Assembly (NCBI GenBank): GCA_936450465.1
Contig: OW388290.1
Span: 27,393,457-27,457,456, forward strand
Length of the DNA stretch: 64,000 nucleotides
Source: Gibbula magus
Lineage: Eukaryota > Mollusca > Gastropoda > Trochida > Trochidae
Reading direction: 5' to 3'
The position numbers and the translations under genes are program-made. Shown piece after piece: positions 21,962 through 33,246 of this stretch (the first letter of the stretch is position 1; each line of letters begins with the position of its first letter). Below the pieces are notes generated by a model, which saw only the letters and a list, made by a program, of their open reading frames with translations, ran no database searches and was not told the origin of the DNA.

Positions 21962-24100
21962 TTACAAACACCCTGTTCGCCGTGGGATGTGAAGATCCCA
22001 TCTTGATTGGGCTGTCATCTGTGAAGATGAGGTCATCGAGAGTGTCAACTGTCGCCAAGGTGCGCGTTTCGTTTCGGTTTTGTTTCTAGTTGCGGCCGAC
22101 CTATCGTACCATCTGTCAATACTTAGTTGTGGTAGGAACCCAACCTTGTCGAAGTCGTTCATTCCTCAATGTTTCTGTAGATGCTACCACGTTGAACTTC
22201 CGCTGTAGATAACAGTGTAGCTATTGGCTGGAGGTCTATTTGTCCCTCTCCTAACGTGCCATGTGCATTTACATATCTTTCAACGTACGTTTTTGCGGGT
22301 TGCTGTGAACCTAAGCCCAATTTCTCTTGAGTCTGACAATCTTACGTGTTATATATAAACTGAGTCGCTTAACCATTTTGAAATAATTAGAACATGAGGT
22401 ATGATCAGATGATATTTTAGAGTATTCTACCACTTGATGAGCTGTTGGTATTTATGTAAACACCCTGTGACCATTGACAATTGAAATAGGCGTTTCATGA
22501 ATTATTACTTCATCGTGATTTGCTGAATCCTGATCATATATTCCTTACTTCCATGTTATTGCGAAAGCTGTTGATCAAAAAGAAATGGCTGCCTATAAAT
22601 AATACCCATCCACATGTACCTATTGAAGGTGTTGATGGCGTTCACGCACGCATTGTTGCTTGTTTGGCTTGGCTGTGTGAAGGAAATATTTGAACAATCA
22701 GTTCCTCCTTCATTGGTTTTCGTTGTTGTTGTCTACACATTGCTCTTCAGTTCAAGGGGCGGGTTAGCGCGTTTGGCTTCGGATCAAGAGGTCCCCGGTT
22801 CGAATCTCGCCAACTTTGTCTGCAGTAGAGTTCCAGCCGATGCTCGCAGGTTTAACCGCAATGCACAGCCACATTGTGTTGCGGGCTTTCTCTCTGCCAT
22901 AATACTAGCAGCCTCTTGAAATTGGCGTTAAACCCCCACTCGCCTCTTCAGTACACATTGCGACGATATGTGTCGCCTAATGTGAAGAGTCGTGTGTGTT
23001 TCACCACATGTTTCCTTAGCTTGAAGAAGTGGACCGCCGGCATAACGTGTCTCACAGTGACGTCAGTAATGATCTCTGGAATGTCCACTAGTCTGCATGA
23101 GGTCCCAAAGTGTTGGATCTGTCAGGGTGTCGGAGATGGTGTCTAGCTGGAGCGGATCTTCTAGTCAACGAAGTCAACATGTCCATGATCCGCCTGTGTT
23201 TGTCCTGGACGATGTTGACGTCTTCTCTAAGCAGGGCGACCTCGACTGCAATATCCTGATTACTGGCCCCATCATGGCTTGAACAGTCAGTTGGGGTAGG
23301 TTGGCTGAGCCTTGGGCTGACCGTTGATGGCATAACGGGTATACAGCTACCTGGGTCTGTCGGCTGACCGAAAGGCTGTCAAGATTCCAAGATTGTTATC
23401 TGAAGGAAACGTAAATTGATTCAAAATAAAGGAACATGATCCCTAAAATATTCGATAATTCCTTGTATTCCTAGTTACGGTGTAAAGAAATGAATATTAT
23501 ATTTGATAAACAACTAACTTTGGATATATCAATCCTTTTACTTTGACCTTGTTTCACGTTTCTCTTGAAGAGACAAAAGTCTTGGTCCAAGAGATCGCGT
23601 CATCATCCTCACTGGAATGGGTGCTCTTATGAGATCTGAAATAAGAATTACATTTAAAGCAGCGTCCATGATTTTATGAGTTTTTTTCCCATATATGTCT
23701 AATATATCGGTTTTCCATATCGGGTCAGTTCTATAAACGCAGTGAGATGAATATACTCTTAACACAAATAGCCGTTTAATGACAGGGGGTAGTATATACG
23801 AATGTAACATTTCCCTATAAAACCCTGGGTAACCGAGGATGTATGTACCTAGTACCATTCGTAGTAAAACAATCCTCGAGTTGACCAGTTACAATCGCCG
23901 TTATTTTGAGGAAGATCTCGCTGTGAAGCTGAATATCAAAGTATTTTAAACGCTGACAAAAAATGCAAGAAAGGTCGCCTCCTTCATCAATTTTTTCCAT
24001 TAAGTAGACCGATAGTTCCTGTTGTACTATTTGGTCGCGCGATATCCATCATCTTCCTGGTATACATTCGCCGGGTTCCTCCTCTAATCATTGACATAAC
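21962..24100 (-). pseudogene. Decayed coding region of unknown family
   Basis: Reading the minus strand downward, coding-looking pieces follow one another, broken by frameshifts, stops and a SINE. They are ~24075-23860 (...VQQELSVYLMEKIDEGGD...), 23858-23540 (GYPGFYREMLHSYILPP..., ...LISDLIRAPIPVRMM...), 23385-23088 (a proline-rich start, then a helical stretch AVEVALLREDVNIVQDKHRR likely to form a coiled coil), ~23100-22955 (VDIPEIITDVTVRHVMPAVH...), ~22720-22565 (...NNACVNAINTFNRYMWMG...) and ~22310-21965 (...TLGEGQIDLQPIATLLSTAE...). Base composition is less AT-rich than the flanks. I do not recognise a domain. It may be an old transposon ORF or a processed host gene; whether all pieces belong together is an inference. 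Confidence 0.35.
22752..22943 (+). mobile_element. SINE with two internal deletions
   Basis: The head ggttagcgcgtttggcttcggatcaagagg and B box ggttcgaatc are good. The middle from the ttctacac block to the ggttcgctag block, and the gatataagtgaaat block, are missing. The 9-base word ctcttcagt at 22743-22751 and 22944-22952 is the target duplication. The insertion splits the decayed minus-strand coding region. Confidence 0.85.
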
Positions 24101-24216
24101 GAACGCAAACTACTGTCAACTGATAAGAGTTGTCGAGTCTCTGCTTAGAGGTTACCTGAAAGGGAAGTATACATAATTACTTATTCGTAGTACATAGACA
24201 CATTTGTTCTTTGTAT

Positions 24217-24300
24217 CAAGAGTAATGTTTAATGACCCGTTAAAATGTTCTCTGTGTCAAGAGTAATGTTGTTTAATGACCCGTTAAAATGTTCTTTATC
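24217..24300. repeat. Short tandem duplication
   Basis: tcaagagtaatg...tttaatgacccgttaaaatgttct occurs twice in succession, the second time with a three-base GTT insertion. Confidence 0.85.
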
Positions 24301-26028
24301 TACTATGTTCTATTCCCCTTCATTTCAGTATGTAAAATTAGTCATTAACAGAAAAGCCTGATGATTAGATTGTACGAGGTGTTGTAGGTTGTATATGAAC
24401 ATGTATACACAAAAGGTATCCGTTGACTGCTTCCTGTCGAGCACACTGTTAGACTATATGGAATTGCGATAGTTTGATATCCCGTCTGCTCCATATTTTA
24501 CACGGTGTCTATTTCAGTAGATATCATACGATGTTTAATGTAATACTTTGCTGTGTTTCCTTACACTTTGGTACATGTGAGACGTGATTAAATTAGCCAT
24601 GAATTCATCGACCGAGAGTTGACAAGATTGTGCGATCATGTATGTCTATGAAAGGTTTTCCAAACCAATAAAACACGCATTTCGCACTCTAAGCATTACC
24701 ATCGTTCCAAGCTCATACATGTAAATATTGATACGTCACGGATGTGTAAATCTTTATACAGAAGGAGATATCCTCATTGATTAGTAGATCATACAGCGAC
24801 ATAGTTCTTCCTGCAAAGTAGTGTTACAATGACCGTTTCATCAATATTACATAACGTCATTTTTTTTACATAACAGCACATGTATTCATACTTGCAATTC
24901 AAACCTTATTGAACCAACAACCTACATGTAGCATGTTTCTGTTAAGGCAAGGGAGTGCATGTCCTTGCCGTTAGAGATAAGATATAATTATGTGACAATT
25001 GGATAGCTGTTTGCAATATAGAAGTAGTATAGAATATAGTTTGCAATTTAATGCAATATTTATCATATCAACAAATACAAACGAAAGCATAACAATGAGT
25101 TGAATAATTTATGTATACATTGCTTTTTTTGTGGTTTAAATCTATGTTGATGCGTGTATACTAATATTTGTTTCTACAAGGAAGTAGTGATGTAACCAAA
25201 TAAAGAAGCAATGTGGCAGACAGCGAGGCCCGTGTTCTGAGTTACACTGTGATGCGTTGTCTCCTGTGTTATGTATAGACACGATTGCTGAAGTATCTGA
25301 AATAAACGGACGGAAGAATCACCAAAAAACGAAGTTCAACTGTCAAAATATGCCGACATTTTGATATCTGAAATAAAGTAACAACAGAACCAGGAAAAAG
25401 CTGGTCCACACTCTGGCACACACATTTGGCAACCTTAAGGCATTTAATTGGATGTTTTGTTATGAACTCTACGACTTTAAAATGAAATGATATAATTAAA
25501 TGTGCCGCACAATGTCAGAAAAACATTGAACAATTTCATTCTTTTTTAAAACTAAAGTATCATTTATTTCTATCCATATATTCTCTTCCAACCAAGGTCA
25601 CTGTGTAGACGCAAGAATTAACACAAAATCCTTTAACTCGCATCCACAGGGATTATTCGTTGATGGTATTTATATAATTCATACAGTTCGTTGACAAATG
25701 GACAATGTCGTTAGTCGTTCTCTCGTTTACCATTGAAAATATCGAAGTGGATGAAGTTTGGAAAATAGAATAAATAAAAAATACCACATAGTGTTACTGT
25801 ATATAACAATGCAATAGTCAAAAGTCAATAATACTTAGTTACTCTGAATACTATCTGAAATTTGTTTATAATATGGAATAAAGTTATAATGTTTGGCTAT
25901 GAAAAACTTCCAGAAAGAGCATTAAACATATTTGGAATAGAATAGCTATACAATAAGATGCAACAAACGCACATGTGTGTTCCTGTGTGCTACATAATTT
26001 AACAGAGGAAAGACCTATTTTCACTCTA
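24301..26028. other. Gene-free stretch
   Basis: AT-rich. No frame above chance length, no repeat family recognised. Confidence 0.3.
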
Positions 26029-26330
26029 GGGGGAGGGATAGCGCAGTGGTTCAAGGGGTCCGGGGTTCGAATCCCGTCTGCAGTAGAGAACTGTTCTACA
26101 CGCATTAAGGTTTGGGTGCAATGCTACACTGAATTTCAGCATAGTACCACCCATGGTTCGCTAGTTCAAGCCGATGCTCGCAGGTTTCACCGCAATGCAT
26201 AGCCACATGGCGTTGCGGGCTTTCTCCCTGCCATAATACTAGCAGTCGTGATATAAGTGAAATACCCTTGAAAGCGGCGTTAAACCCCAACTCACTCACT
26301 CACTTAAACCCTAAATCACCTCACCTCTTT
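26029..26330 (+). mobile_element. SINE with deleted anticodon arm
   Basis: gggatagcgcagtggtt is followed at once by caaggggtccggggttcgaatcc, so the anticodon-arm region is lost, and the segment after the B box (ccaggggcacgg) is missing too. The body and the (ACTC)n end are normal, but a second, CACCT-type tail piece (taaatcacctcacctc) follows at 26307-26330, as if a second tail had been added. Confidence 0.85.
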
Positions 26331-26444
26331 TTACTATTAGTATTTTCCGCATGGTACAACACCATCACGTTCAGCATGGCCACTATCAATACATATGTAT
26401 GAGTTGACATTTTTTTTTAAAAATATCCATGCTGGTGTACGTGC

Positions 26445-26825
26445 TGTGTTTAATACAGCATGCGACCATATATTCTTAATGACATGACAACACAAGGCAT
26501 CCTAATTCAATAACCCACAAACTAATAAATTTTAGATTAACATATACGTACATAACACAGTTACGGAGTGTCGCAGGTGCTATATGCAAATTCGCTTTAC
26601 AAAAACAGGATCATTGAATATTACGTAATATTGTTCTTGTTAGGTCAGCATGATATTTGTCATTCGTATTCACCCAATGAAGCCCTAGTAAAACATGATA
26701 GTTGTATTGATAAAGCATCATGTGTGTGCATGTAGTGTAACATAGGGTGATTTAACAAACACATGGGACCACATATGTACATACATGTGTTTGTCATTTC
26801 TTAGGATTTCCTATAAGTTAATCTA
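26445..26825. repeat. Segmental duplication, uninterrupted copy
   Basis: Contains in one piece what is split between 10440-10570 and 14330-14626. It therefore represents the state before the 3.7-kb insertions at 10.6-14.3 kb, or a copy made from such a state. Divergence is substantial, roughly 25% by eye. Confidence 0.65.
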
Positions 26826-27049
26826 TGGTCATGACGTCACTCTATTGTGTTATCAGTTAATTTTTATTTAGGCCTAGGAATCTACTGGTCATTGACTGTC
26901 CCAGTTAGGAGGGGTGTTAGGTTTAGACATGTTCACTAATGGCTAATCAAATACTGTTTTCGAGACTGATGTATTTTGTCCTGGTGTATCTGAATAGAAT
27001 TTTAAAATTTCTCTCAACTAGACAAATTATTTTTTCTAATGCATGAACC

Positions 27050-27112
27050 TGGATTCGAACATGCAACCCTTTGCTTGGTAATCAGCGCTTCTAGCTATAA
27101 GGCCACAAGACG
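27050..27112 (-). repeat. tRNA-like relic in duplication unit A
   Basis: The minus strand carries TGGCCTTATAGCTAGAAGCGC and, ~35 bases on, TGTTCGAATCC, an A-box/B-box arrangement like the one at 13430-13500. The paralogous stretch in unit B near 28150 has lost part of it. It is not a functional tRNA gene. Confidence 0.4.
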
Positions 27113-27405
27113 CTGTCAGAAACCTTAGGATTGTTTGTCAAAACCTTCTATTCAAGACTTTTAACGCACGATAGGCATGGAAAGTCAGAGTTTTAGCTGT
27201 CAATCACATCGCTTCGCGTGGTAGTTTTGCGCTGCACGTGCGTGGATGAATCCATTTCATGAGGGTCGCAGCTACTTGTACCATATTGAATGAGCACCGA
27301 AATTTGCAAAATAATTGATTTTGATGTCCCATAATTGAAATGTATTGTTTCAAATGTAAAATAATCACATATACATGTTTATATATATATATACATGGAT
27401 TAAGA

Positions 27406-27510
27406 TGGAGAATGCATTCGGAGCTGTGGATTCGTTAAAAATAATCAACACGCCCCTTCGGGGCTCGTTGATTATTTCTAACGAATCCACAGCTCCGAAT
27501 GCATTCTCCA
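27406..27510. repeat. Near-perfect 105-bp hairpin
   Basis: Arms of ~44 bases (tggagaatgcattcggagct... and its complement) surround acgccccttcggggctc, which itself folds. The pairing is nearly complete, so the hairpin is recent or maintained. A decayed relative lies at 28944-29012. Confidence 0.9.
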
Positions 27511-27772
27511 TTACGTAATGGATTCCATTCAAAACACAGTGCTCTTGCTACATGGCAAGTTGTCACAGAGAGCAGAACACAATCAATTGTTTTGCAAACT
27601 TTAATACGCTGAAGCAAAACTAGCTCTACAATCAATCCATGGTCATGTTAACAGAATCTACTGGTCATTGACTGTCCCAGTCAGGAGGGGTGTAAGGTTT
27701 TGACATTTTCAGTTATGGCTTACCGAGTACATTTTTGTTGACTGATGTGTTTGGGTTTGGTATATCTGAATA

Positions 27773-27795
27773 GGGGGGGGGGGGGGGGGGGGGGG
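27773..27795. repeat. Run of 23 G
   Basis: An uninterrupted G tract spans the 3' end of the target duplication and the first bases of the SINE. The true length is uncertain because such runs are prone to sequencing error and slippage. Confidence 0.9.
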
Positions 27796-28097
27796 AGTGG
27801 TTAGCGCGTTCGGCTTCGGATCAAGAGGTCCGGGGTTCGAATCCCGCCAGGGGCACGGCAACTTTGTCTGCAGTAGAGAACTGTTCTACACGCAGTCAGG
27901 TTTGGGTGCAATGCTACACTGAATCTCAGCGTAGTACCACCCATGGTTCGCTAGTTCCAGCCGTTGCTCGCAGGTTTCACCGCAATGCATAGCCACATGG
28001 CGTTGCGGGCTTTCTCCCAGCCGTAATACTAGCAGCCGCGATATAAGTGAAATACTCTTGAAAGCGGCGTAAAACAACAACTCACTCACTCACTCAC
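27775..28097 (+). mobile_element. Near full-length SINE with target duplication
   Basis: The head (gtggttagcgcgttcggcttcgg, ccggggttcgaatcccgcc), body and (ACTC)n tail are all present, with the first tRNA bases replaced by a G run. The word tctgaatagg at 27765-27774 and 28098-28107 is the target duplication. The paralogous unit A has tctgaataga once near 26990 with no insertion. Confidence 0.92.
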
Positions 28098-28615
28098 TCT
28101 GAATAGGAACTTAGAATATGTCAATTATGAGAATATAATGTTGTAATGTATGAAACTGGATTCGAACATGCGTTTGGTAGTCAGCACTGTTATTCATTTG
28201 GCTTCAAAGAGCTGTTAGAAACCATAGGCTTGTTTGTCAGTAAGAATCATGCGTTGTCTATTAGACAGGTAACGCACGGGGACAGCATGGAAAGGCAGGG
28301 TTTTAGCTGTCAATCACATCGCTTCGCGTAGAAGATTTGCGCTGCACGTGGGTGGCAGAATCCTTTTCTTGAGGGTCTTAGCTACTTGTACCATATCCGA
28401 TGAATGAGCACCGACATTTGCAAAATAAAGATGTAAATAAACACATCAATCAACTGTAATTATTGTTTGTTTTACAATTTCAATAAAGCCAATTGGCCTC
28501 CATCGTTTCATCATGTGTGTTTATTTACATCTTCAATAAAGCCTACAGGCCATTGTTTATCAACCCTCCCCTCATGTTTCTATGCTTTACCCCTCTCATG
28601 TTTGTATTACAAATC

Positions 28616-28675
28616 TCGCCGCTAATGGCTGCAGTACTGCCAAAGCGGCGTTAAACAATAACTCACTCACTCACT
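28616..28675 (+). mobile_element. 60-bp tail-only insertion with 12-bp TSD
   Basis: Only the last ~60 bases of the I-group LINE are present (tcgccgctaatggctgc ... ggcgttaaacaataactc...). They are flanked by perfect 12-base duplications gtattacaaatc at 28604-28615 and 28676-28687. It is a complete retrotransposition event of almost nothing but the 3' tail. Confidence 0.85.
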
Positions 28676-28943
28676 GTATTACAAATCCCCATTGTATACC
28701 ATTCTCATGCATGTTAATCTCCCTGATTGACTTTCCTCACCATTGTTTTGTGTGCTATATAAATGTATCATATTTTGTTATTTTGTCACATTAAAGAAGT
28801 TGTTATCCAGACAATCTTCCTGTTCTTATGTATACCACTCCTAAATGCCCTTCAAGGACCTTATCAACTTTGGTGTCACATAAATGGAATATAGTGTATA
28901 AAATGTGAACTTATCACATATGCATGTTTAGTGACGTCATCCA

Positions 28944-29012
28944 TGGATTAAGATGGAGATGGGGTTCGTTGATATTTTTTTAACGAATCCACTGCTCCTC
29001 ATGCATTCTCCG
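28944..29012. repeat. Decayed relative of the 27.4-kb hairpin
   Basis: catggattaagatggaga, gggttcgttgatat and taacgaatccac..gctcc.catgcattctcc repeat the hairpin's two arms with a shortened left arm. Confidence 0.65.
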
Positions 29013-31290
29013 TTACATAATAATAGGGAAGCAGTTCAAGGGAATGATTATTATTGAATTATTGTTGCATGATATGTAAGAGCAACATTGACTCAATGTG
29101 CCTATTATGTTAGCGATATGTTTGAGAGTGTTGCATGTTCTAAGAATGTTGAATGAAGAAATAAAAAATATTTAAGTATTCATCATTGAAATGTAGAGAA
29201 ATTTGATGATATCAGGACAAAATCTTACAACAAAATCAAAATCTGGATTTGTCAGCAATAAGCATTATAACCCATTTAAATAGTTTGTCATCACTAAATG
29301 CATCACAGTGCATTTATATAACATGTCCGTATTATCTCTGGTATCTTCCCTACGCTACTATAGGTACTCTCATATTATTATAAGCATTGAAGTAGAGAAT
29401 TGGGGAATGTTAACAAAGACAATGACATTCACATAATTCTATTGGACATATTTGTATTAACATGTATACAGCAGTAAGTTCTAGAATGGTATCATTTGCA
29501 TAAAGTACGCTAACTGAATGATACAGGACTGTCTGATTCTCATGTTAAAAGAACATCTCAGGTCAAACAATTACTGTGAACCGTAATAAAATTATACTTC
29601 TGTTGTCAAAAATCCGTGTGTTGGTATGGTACAAAGTGTATTGTGCAAACGTATGTGCTAATATACGTTCACATATTGATATACACATGTTCCCAGTCGT
29701 CTTTTTGCGACGCTCGACCAGCTAAGACAATTGTTAGAATGTCAACGGGCACTTTCAAAAAGTGTTTGGGCCAACGCAACATGGGATTTGTATCTTAGGA
29801 CCTTTACCAGATACAATACATGATACATGTGAAAGGTAAACCAACGTTGAATTGTCTCACCGATGTATTGTTCGATCGTTGTAATCTCTTAAGAAAGGAG
29901 TCATATATTTTAAAGAGATAATATATGCATAATCTGTTCCTTGCATAGACATTATCAAATAAGGACTACTTTAACCTTAACTCAAATACGATGAAAGAGA
30001 AACGTACTTACTGGTATTGGTATTGGGATACAGGATAGGCATTTGAGTCAATGTTGCTCTTCAAAATGAGATAAACTAAACGAGATAACTGAATGTAGAC
30101 CTTTTTCTTTCAACCCTAGTAAACTTTATACGATTTTACCTTTGTTGTTCCTACATTTTATAGTGTAATCGTTTTGTTTTACATATTGATCACTGTACAG
30201 TTTTCACTTTTCATGAAAATGTAAACACCAATGATATTATGTTAAATAATACATGATAACTAAATTTAAGTGATTTGTTATTTAACTTACAAGTGTTAAT
30301 GAAAGCGTTTATACTGATGTATAGTGATTTAGCTCCCTTTCTTTCTCGGATTCTCCCAGTTTATGCGACCAAACTTGCGACCTTCCGGTCTGGGTTACGG
30401 CGTGCAAACAGAATCTTAATGATCTCGAAGTTTCTGTTAGTGTCTATGATTTTATGTAAGGCAGTTTGGTATATCCACAGAAGGAGAATTTACTTGTTCC
30501 TTCGACATCCACAAAGTCCGGAGAACGACTTGTAACAGCCCCCACTTTGTTGAACTATATTCCCATCAACATAACTGAGGATCTAAAAGCCTTCCTAATT
30601 TTCATCTAAGAGTCTAGCCAATCGCATACTATGACTGTGATGTGACTTTCTCAAACCCTCTCACTGTTTCTGTGAAACCTATTATTATCATAATTATATT
30701 ATAAATACTGTTATTTTCGGGAAAATACTTTCTTTCCATACTTGGATTTTACACTTTGGACACTATACTGATTGCTTAACATAAGTTGAACGCTTCACAG
30801 ATCACAATATATGACGACTACCGGTATATCTCTGATGTATCTCATTTGAAACTCTGTATTGTTAAATATTTATTATTTGTGTGTTTAAGTCAATATAATA
30901 GAATACTTGTTTGGTTTTCATTTGCTGTTTTGTTTTTATCTTGGGACGTCATTGTTGATTTGCTAATCGTAATGATTATAGGAATTCGGTTTATGCTTAT
31001 GGTTATGGTTTATGGTTATTGAAGAGAAAAGCATGCAATTATGTGTCAGTGATAACAGTGATAAAATCTTAATAATAATTATTGATTGTGTTTCGAATTC
31101 GTAAACACACTAAGGACAACACTTAATGAAATAACGCAGTCATAACGCAGTCATGTACCTTGAACAGTGGGAAGTATTACCAGGAAAGAGTATGACCAGT
31201 GAGGCAATGATGAAAACAAAAATGGCTTTAAAATACCTTTAGATAAACATTAAATCTGCAAGCCAAGTACATATTTGTTGGGTAGAAGTA
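29013..31290. other. Gene-free stretch
   Basis: 29050-29320 is paralogous to ~14700-15000. The 86-aa frame at 30275-30535 and the 78-aa hydrophobic frame at 30786-31022 show no recognisable domain. Nothing else is supported. Confidence 0.3.
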
Positions 31291-31295
31291 TTAGA

Positions 31296-31561
31296 GGAAA
31301 GAGGTCAGGGGTTTGAATCCCACCAGGGGCACGGCAACTTTATCTGCAGTAGAGAACATTTCTACACGCAGTAAGGTTTGGGTGCAATTCTACACTGACA
31401 TTCAGAGTAGTACCACCCATGGTTCGCTGGTCGCAGGTTTCACCGCAGTGCATAGCAACATGGCGTTACCGGCTTTCTCCCTGCCATAATACTAGCAGCC
31501 GCGATATAAGTGAAATACTATTGAAAGCGGCGTTAAACCCCAACTCACCTCACCTCACCAA
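31296..31561 (+). mobile_element. SINE directly upstream of the LINE stack
   Basis: Starts in the damaged head (gaggtcaggggtttgaatcccaccaggggcacgg), has the whole body and ends in aactcacctcacctcacc. A LINE fragment begins within ~22 bp of its tail. I found no clear target duplication. Confidence 0.85.
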
Positions 31562-31582
31562 TAGGTACCCATTCCTCACTCA

Positions 31583-31742
31583 ATCTTTTTCGATTTAGGA
31601 AAAGCTTACGACACTACATGGAAGCATGGCATCCTAAACGATTAATTTGAATTTGGCTTACGAGGTCGTATGCCTCACTTTATATCTAACTTTTTACATG
31701 ACCGCCAATTTAAAGTGCGTGTGGGTTCCACCCTTCCTGATT
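31583..31742 (+). mobile_element. Stray I-group LINE RT piece
   Basis: About 160 bp is homologous to 32127-32250 and encodes the first RT catalytic block (F-D-L..K-A-Y-D) through HDRQFKVR. It is joined out of order to the start of the main copy (IHYQLLKHLPE). It preserves 18- and 17-bp segments that the main copy has lost, so it is a rearranged second source, not a copy of its neighbour. Confidence 0.75.
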
Positions 31743-31756
31743 TCTTTAATCAATAA

Positions 31757-33246
31757 ATGATTGAAATCCATTATCAGCTTCTAAAACATTTACCGGAACC
31801 TTGCCTTGAGGTTCTACTTCAGGTATTTAATCATATATGGGAAACAGGTGAATTTCCATCTTGTTGGCATAACGCTACTATTGTGCCTATCCCAAAACCT
31901 GGGAAGGATCATACAGATCCTTCCAACTATCGTCCTATAGCCTTAACAAGTTGTGTATGTAAAACTATGGAACGGATGATCAATGATCGTCTAGTTTGGT
32001 ACTTGGAAACTAATAAATTACTAACTGATATTCAATGTGGTATCCAACGTAGTACCACTGATCATCTTGTTCGTTTAGAATCATTTATTCGTGATGCATT
32101 TATAAACAAACAACATGCTGTGTCTATCTTTTTCGACACTACATGGAAGCATGGCATCCTAAAAGATTTATTTGAATTTGCCTCATTTTATATCCAATTT
32201 TTTACATGACCGCCAATTTAAAGTGCGCATGGGCTCCACCCGTTCTGATTTCTGATCAAGAAATGGGTGTCCCACAAGGTAGCATTTTATCTGTCACATT
32301 ATTTAGTATTAAAATCAACAGCTTGGCTAAAGTCCTAAATGACCATACAGATGGTTCACTTTTTGTGGACGATTTTGGAGTTTCCTGCAGAGGCAAAAAT
32401 ATGCCATCAATCGAGCGCCAATTGCAGCTCTGCCTCAATAATATTCATAAATGGTCGTTGGAAAACGGCTTCAAATTGTCCAAAGCTAAAACATCTTGTG
32501 TGCATTTTTGCAATATGCGCAAAATGCACCAAGATCCAGAACTATTTCTGGATAAAACTCCAATCAACGTCGTTCATGAGGCCAATTTTCTTGGTGTCAC
32601 TTTTGACAGCAAATTATCATTTATCCCACATATTAAAAACCTAAAAGCTAAATGCTTAAAGGCATTAGATCTTTTAAAGGTCGTATCAAACAATAAATGG
32701 GGTGGAGATGAAGAAACTCTTCTTCATCTCTATCGATCATTCATCCGCTCCAAACTGGATTATGGATCCATAATATATGGATCTGCCCGCCCCTCTTATA
32801 TTAAAATGCTAGATACAATCCACCACCAGGGTCTCAGGCTTTGTATTGGGGCCTTCAGAACTTCACCTGTTGAAAGTCTCTATGTTGAAGCTGATGAGCC
32901 ATCTCTTGAAGATCGGCGCATCAAGTTAGCACTTCAATATATCACTAAACTAAAATCTAACCCTTCAAACCGTGCCCACAACTGCGTATTCAATCCAGAA
33001 CACCAACAGTTGTATAACTCAAAAACTAAAGCAATTCCTCCTCTCGGTATCCGGCTTCATCAACATGTTGAAGACTCGGATATCAAACTAACAACAATAG
33101 CAGAGCACGGTTTGCTTGCCACTCCACCATGGCAGATTGTCAAGCCCCGTGTTAATCTCTCTCTAACGAAATATAAAAAATCTGACACTGATCAATTGGT
33201 ATTTCAACAGGCTTTCTATGAGCTCTGTGATTTTTTCACAGATTAA
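31757..33246 (+). pseudogene. I-group LINE ORF2, reverse transcriptase
   Basis: The RT runs over two frames. 31757-32209 has the fingers region (ATIVPIPKPGKDHTDPSNYRPIALTS near residues 40-65), and 32206-33246 has GVPQGSILS (~22-30), the catalytic FVDD (~53-56), the thumb and the connection. An in-frame 18-bp deletion removes most of the first catalytic motif after FFD. A 17-bp deletion ~20 codons later shifts the frame. The same frame as the second part continues, after one TAA at 33244, into RNase H. No endonuclease domain lies upstream, so the element is also 5'-incomplete. It is a dead copy, read without a true start codon. Confidence 0.88.

Larger units (their letters stand above)
26821..28430. 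repeat. Diverged local duplication (two units)
   Basis: Unit A (26821-27316) and unit B (27635-28430) share ordered blocks: ctactggtcattgactgtccc, aggaggggtgt, tatctgaatag, ctggattcgaacatgc, agctgtcaatcacatcgcttcgcg, gcgctgcacgtg and agctacttgtaccatat. Unit B also contains a SINE. The units are clearly less alike than the 1302-bp duplication, so this event is older. Confidence 0.75.
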
